A DNA stretch of 25,206 nucleotides from DATBMY01 sp036554605 (GTDB taxonomy: Bacteria; Acidobacteriota; Blastocatellia; UBA7656), in contig DATBMY010000298.1 in assembly GCA_036554605.1 (NCBI GenBank), positions 1 through 25,206 of the forward strand, in the 5' to 3' direction. The notes under the pieces were generated by a model. That model made no database searches. It was given only the letters and a program-made list of their open reading frames with translations, and was not told the origin of the DNA. The translations under genes and the position numbers were made by a program. Of this stretch, positions 22,230-25,206 are shown in pieces (positions within the stretch are counted from its first letter, which is position 1; every line of letters begins with the position of its first letter).

Positions 22230-22484
22230 ATGAATTACAGATACAGGCAGCCTGTACTCGATGAGCTCGCGCGGCACGGCATTAGGCCGCGCGAGGATAC
22301 GCCTCCCGAATTCGCGCACGACTATCTAAACGACCTGTACCTCTATGAGATTCGCGCGCTTAAATCGCGCCTGCTTTCGGGACTGATTCCTAGAAGCGAA
22401 TATGCATCGCACGTAGAAGCACTTCGCAAACGCTATCCCCTGCTCGCGCTCCCCGTTAGATACTGGGCCGAAGAAGAAGGCTAG
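22230..22484 (+). CDS. Uncharacterised 84-residue protein between dprA and comM
   Basis: I do not recognise a family. The 84-residue protein is soluble-looking, with no signal peptide, membrane segment, Cys or metal motif. It is rich in Arg, Leu and Tyr, begins MNYRYRQPVLDELARHGIRP and ends RYWAEEEG. The middle (about 30-68) reads as two amphipathic helices joined by LIPRSEY, suggesting a small helical binding protein. Evidence that it is real: codon use and third-position GC look like its neighbours, a well-formed promoter sits just upstream, and it fits the gap between two minus-strand genes exactly. Its TAG shares the palindrome CTAG (22481-22484) with the comM stop codon. There is no Shine-Dalgarno sequence. 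A link to DNA uptake is suggested only by position. Confidence 0.65.
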   Translation: MNYRYRQPVLDELARHGIRPREDTPPEFAHDYLNDLYLYEIRALKSRLLSGLIPRSEYASHVEALRKRYPLLALPVRYWAEEEG

Positions 22485-24025
22485 GACCAGAAATTACGGT
22501 CGAGACTTCTGTACTGAATGGCCTCGCTTACGTGCGTTGATTCTATAGACTCTTTGCCTTCCATATCCGCAAGCGTCCGGCTGACTTTCAGTATCCGATC
22601 ATAAGCGCGAGCCGAAAGCCCGAGCCGCGTTATCGCATTCTCCAGCAGCGCCTTCGATTCCCTGTCAAGCACGCAGAATTTCCTGATCAACCGGGTTGTC
22701 ATCTGCGCGTTGCAGAATATCTTTTCCCCTATGAGTCTCTCCATCTGCACGCGCCGCGCCTCGACTATTCGATCTCGGATCTCGGCGGAGCTTTCAGCCA
22801 GCGTCTCGCTTGAGAGGTCCTTGAACTTAACCGCCGGCACGTCTATATGTATGTCGATGCGGTCGAGAAGCGGGCCCGAAATCTTCGAGACGTACCGCTG
22901 TATTTGAAGCGGCGTGCATTTGCATTCACGCGTCGGATCGGAAAAATAGCCGCAAGGACACGGATTCATCGCGGCGGCGAGCATAAGACGTGATGGAAAC
23001 GTGAGCGACATCGCGGCCCTGCTTATAGTCACGCGGCCGTCTTCGAGCGGCTGTCTCAATACCTCAAGCACATTGCGTTCGAACTCCGGCAGCTCATCTA
23101 AGAAGAGCACGCCGTTATGGGCAAGCGAGACTTCTCCGGGACGTGGAATGCTGCCCCCGCCTATTAAACCTGCATCCGAGATCGTGTGATGCGGCGCGCG
23201 AAATGGGCGTGCGGTAATCAAGCCGCGATGCTCGATAAGGCCCGAAACGCTATGGATTTTAGTGGTTTCAAGGGCTTCCTCGAATTCAAGCCGGGGAAGT
23301 ATCGTCGGTATCCTTCGCGCGAGCATCGTCTTGCCAGACCCCGGCGGCCCGATCAGGATTATGTTATGCCCCCCGGCCGTCGCCACCTCGATGGCTCGCT
23401 TTGCCGCCATCTGCCCCCGCACCTCCTTGTAGTCTACCGTGTAGCTCGAACTGCCCCTCAACATCGATTCCGTATCTATTCTTAGCGGCTCGGGCGGCCT
23501 CTCGCTGTTGAGCAACTCCACTACCGCCACCAGTGTCCCTACCGGATAAACATCCAGCCCCTTCACCACTCCCGCCTCCTGCCCGTTCTCTTCAGGCAGT
23601 ATGATGCGACGAGCCCCTTGACTTCGTGCCGCCACCGCCATCGGCAGCGCACCCTTAACCGGGCGCAGTCGCCCGTCAAGCGATAGCTCCCCGGCGATAA
23701 GCGTGTCGGCAAGCTGCTCAAGCTTCAGATCACCGTTCGCCCCGAGTATCCCGACCGCTATCGGCAGATCGAAGCTCGATCCTTCCTTTTTGACGTCGGC
23801 CGGAGCAAGATTGACCGTGACCCTGTGAATCGGAAAGAAGAAGCCGCAGTTGTTGATGGCCGCGCGAATCCGCTCGCGGCTCTCGCGCACGGCCGCGTCA
23901 GGCAGCCCTACCATCGTAAACGACGGCGCCATGCCGTCGCTGGCCTTCGGAGTAAGATCAACCTCTACGTCTACCAGATAAGCCTCTATCCCAAAGACGG
24001 CCGCGCTCAGCGTCTTGAATAGCAT
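22481..24025 (-). CDS. comM: ComM / YifB-family Mg-chelatase-like AAA+ ATPase
   Basis: ComM is a hexameric AAA+ helicase that promotes branch migration during natural transformation. Homologues (YifB) occur widely in bacteria. The 514-residue protein has an N-terminal Lon-protease-like domain (1-175) without an evident active site. The AAA+ core has Walker A GPPGSGKT (226-233), FRAPHHTISDAGLIGG, and Walker B VLFLDE (306-311). The cysteine cluster CPCGY...CKC (C356, C358, C368, C370) looks like a zinc site, PLLDRID carries an arginine-finger-like R389, and a C-terminal helical lid follows. The ATG at 24025 has a strong ribosome site GGAGGGG (24035-24029). No convincing promoter could be read in the 220-bp upstream gap. 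It shares strand and probable function with dprA. Confidence 0.94.
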   Translation of the reverse strand: MLFKTLSAAVFGIEAYLVDVEVDLTPKASDGMAPSFTMVGLPDAAVRESRERIRAAINNCGFFFPIHRVTVNLAPADVKKEGSSFDLPIAVGILGANGDLKLEQLADTLIAGELSLDGRLRPVKGALPMAVAARSQGARRIILPEENGQEAGVVKGLDVYPVGTLVAVVELLNSERPPEPLRIDTESMLRGSSSYTVDYKEVRGQMAAKRAIEVATAGGHNIILIGPPGSGKTMLARRIPTILPRLEFEEALETTKIHSVSGLIEHRGLITARPFRAPHHTISDAGLIGGGSIPRPGEVSLAHNGVLFLDELPEFERNVLEVLRQPLEDGRVTISRAAMSLTFPSRLMLAAAMNPCPCGYFSDPTRECKCTPLQIQRYVSKISGPLLDRIDIHIDVPAVKFKDLSSETLAESSAEIRDRIVEARRVQMERLIGEKIFCNAQMTTRLIRKFCVLDRESKALLENAITRLGLSARAYDRILKVSRTLADMEGKESIESTHVSEAIQYRSLDRNFWS

Positions 24026-24245
24026 CCGCCCCTCCAGATCTTGTGCCAGGGAAACCTGCGGAAGTGTTACTTCGCCAGATTCCTTAGACGGAATCGGGCC
24101 TGTTAGTTATTCATTCTTGGCCGAGTAACTTGTTCGGCGGGAATAGGAGTCTTCAACACCTGATGATAGTGGCAGCTGGCCTTTAGCCATTGCATCCTGC
24201 TGGTCCAGGCTTCGCACCGGATGTTTATTCGCTGCCGCTGACTTC
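24026..24245 (-). other. comM leader with small hairpins and an orphan coding-like relic
   Basis: This 220-bp gap separates the CHAT gene end from comM. Near comM lie three short hairpins: GATTCC/GGAATC (24078-24095), GAAGT/ACTTC (24061-24073) and CAGG/CCTG with a 4-nt loop just before comM's ribosome site. Further upstream the minus strand is open in a frame overlapping the CHAT 3' end and reads MQWLKASCHYHQVLK and so on, stopping at 24103. It has no start signal, and I do not recognise it as a protein. It could be a fragment of a structured or mobile RNA. Confidence 0.35.
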
Positions 24246-25206
24246 TTATCTCCACTCGCCCTGCAAGGTGAAGGCCGCCCAGTAGTAAGGCGACTGCCAC
24301 TGCCTCTGTCGCCACATCTCTACCTGCGCAGCGCGCAAAGCAGCAGCCGGCCGCTCGCCCCGCTTCAGCATCTTCTCGTAGAACTTCGTCATCAACTCCG
24401 CGGTCGCGCGGTCGTTCACATTCCACAGGCTGACGACAACGCGCGCCGCGCCCGCGTACATAAAGCCTCGCGTCAGTCCTACCAAGCCTTCACCCTTTAT
24501 CTCTTTGCCCAAACCGGTCTGGCAGGCCGATAGCACCACTAGTTCGGCCGGCAGCTTCAGGTTGTAAATGTCATTGGCGCGAAGGAAGCCATCCTGTTGT
24601 TGCCCCTTCTCATCAACCATTGATAAAACCAGCGAAGAAAGGCCGGGTCTTTCGCTGTCGAGCAGGCCGTGCGTGGCGAAATGTACGTAGCGATACTGGC
24701 TGAGTTCGCCCTTGAGCACCGTCTTACGATTGGCTTGAAAATCGATTGCGCCAAAACTTGAATCCTTCGGCGTAAGGGCGAGCAGGCGTGAGGCTTCTTG
24801 ACGGGTGAAAGGCAGGCGAGGGATGACCATTCTGCGCGTCGTGCCTGCCTTGTCATCAGATTTTTCGGCGAGGTGCTCGATGCTGCGCGCGTCGTTCAGG
24901 GTAAGGGCTTGCCCCTTGTCGTCGGTCTCGGTCGCCGGTCTGGTCAAGCGTGCATCGGTGCGATCAAAGACGGGATCGGCTATGACCGCTAGCATCTTCG
25001 GAGCGGGCTTTCGGCCCTGAAGTTCCGCCCGTTGAATCGCAAGCGCCGAGGCCGACGGCAGGCTCACCACTTCGTGGCTTACGATCAAAGGCTGGTTCTT
25101 GCCTAAGGTCGGGTCAGGCAGCATCGCAAAAGGCACATATTGCAACGCGCCGTCGGCGACAATCACTAGCCGCTTGTTGCCGAGTTGTTGAGCGACGGGT
25201 GCGAGC
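24246..25206 (-). CDS. CHAT-domain protein, C-terminal part (continues past the window)
   Basis: CHAT domains are caspase-like cysteine protease folds (clan CD), often fused to tetratricopeptide repeats. The visible 319 residues are almost a whole CHAT domain: RLVIVADGALQYVPFAML, HEVVSLPSASAL, then the catalytic His in HFATHG (codon 24669-24671) and Cys in VLSACQTG (codon 24522-24524), GEGLVGLTRGFMYAGA, VVSLWNVND, and the typical C-terminal SPYYWAAFTLQGEWR. Both catalytic residues are present, so it is probably an active protease. The frame is open through the right edge, and the GTG at 25166 is inside the domain and not a true start. The N-terminal part, probably TPR repeats, is outside the window, so partner, trigger and substrate are unknown. 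Confidence 0.9.
   Translation of the reverse strand, partial: LAPVAQQLGNKRLVIVADGALQYVPFAMLPDPTLGKNQPLIVSHEVVSLPSASALAIQRAELQGRKPAPKMLAVIADPVFDRTDARLTRPATETDDKGQALTLNDARSIEHLAEKSDDKAGTTRRMVIPRLPFTRQEASRLLALTPKDSSFGAIDFQANRKTVLKGELSQYRYVHFATHGLLDSERPGLSSLVLSMVDEKGQQQDGFLRANDIYNLKLPAELVVLSACQTGLGKEIKGEGLVGLTRGFMYAGAARVVVSLWNVNDRATAELMTKFYEKMLKRGERPAAALRAAQVEMWRQRQWQSPYYWAAFTLQGEWR

Noticed and set aside
24103..24426. 107-codon frame overlapping the CHAT gene end
   Set aside because: More than half of it is an out-of-frame reading of CHAT codons and it lacks a start signal. Only its last part, in the gap, is kept as an open question.

Overview
This window looks like a stretch of chromosome from a GC-rich, Gram-negative (diderm) bacterium. 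The protein mix would suit an Acidobacteriota-like lineage, but that placement is an inference from gene style, not a computed result. The diderm reading rests on a WaaE/KdtX-like family 2 glycosyltransferase of the type that works on lipopolysaccharide core, a class A penicillin-binding protein and a periplasmic-type gamma-glutamyltransferase. Almost all genes are intact housekeeping or envelope genes with short gaps. The only clear mobile DNA is a decayed IS3-type transposase at the left edge.

Layout. 1-504: IS3-family remnant with internal stops, a frame change and a large deletion. 552-750: a two-tRNA unit on the minus strand (Gly-GCC, then Cys-GCA) with a strong promoter and two hairpins. 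819-2098 (minus): tsaB-rimI, for tRNA t6A synthesis and N-terminal acetylation. 2254-6822 (plus): pfkA, mutS and a GT2 glycosyltransferase, closely packed. 6833-7960 (minus): a GT4 glycosyltransferase converging on GT2. 8125-11959 (plus): prepilin peptidase, gamma-glutamyltransferase and tyrS, reading as one operon behind a good sigma-70 promoter. 12028-13557 (plus): an ABC1/UbiB kinase-like gene. 13679-18101 (minus): AI-2E-type permease, class A PBP and a small membrane-anchored HEAT-repeat protein. 18272-24025 (minus): comM, dprA and topA, with an 84-residue unknown gene inserted on the opposite strand between comM and dprA. 24246 to the right edge (minus): the C-terminal part of a CHAT-domain protease-like protein that continues outside the window.

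How the genes fit together. Three proteins point to DNA uptake and its processing: a prepilin peptidase (type IV pilus or type II secretion), DprA (loads RecA on incoming single strands) and ComM (branch-migration helicase). DprA and ComM sit beside topA in an arrangement seen in many bacteria. MutS adds mismatch repair. The glycosyltransferases, PBP, AI-2E permease and gamma-glutamyltransferase serve the cell envelope. The tRNA genes, TsaB, RimI and TyrS serve translation.

Regulatory signals are unusually legible. Several -35/-10 pairs with 16-18 bp spacing can be read directly, many with TAGAAT-like -10 boxes. They include a back-to-back tsaB/pfkA pair that shares its -10 core and a promoter that would give the 84-residue gene an almost leaderless mRNA. 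I found no CRISPR array, prophage, integron or complete defence system. The best candidates for something undescribed are the 84-residue gene, the sequence just upstream of comM, and whatever surrounds the truncated CHAT gene beyond the right edge.
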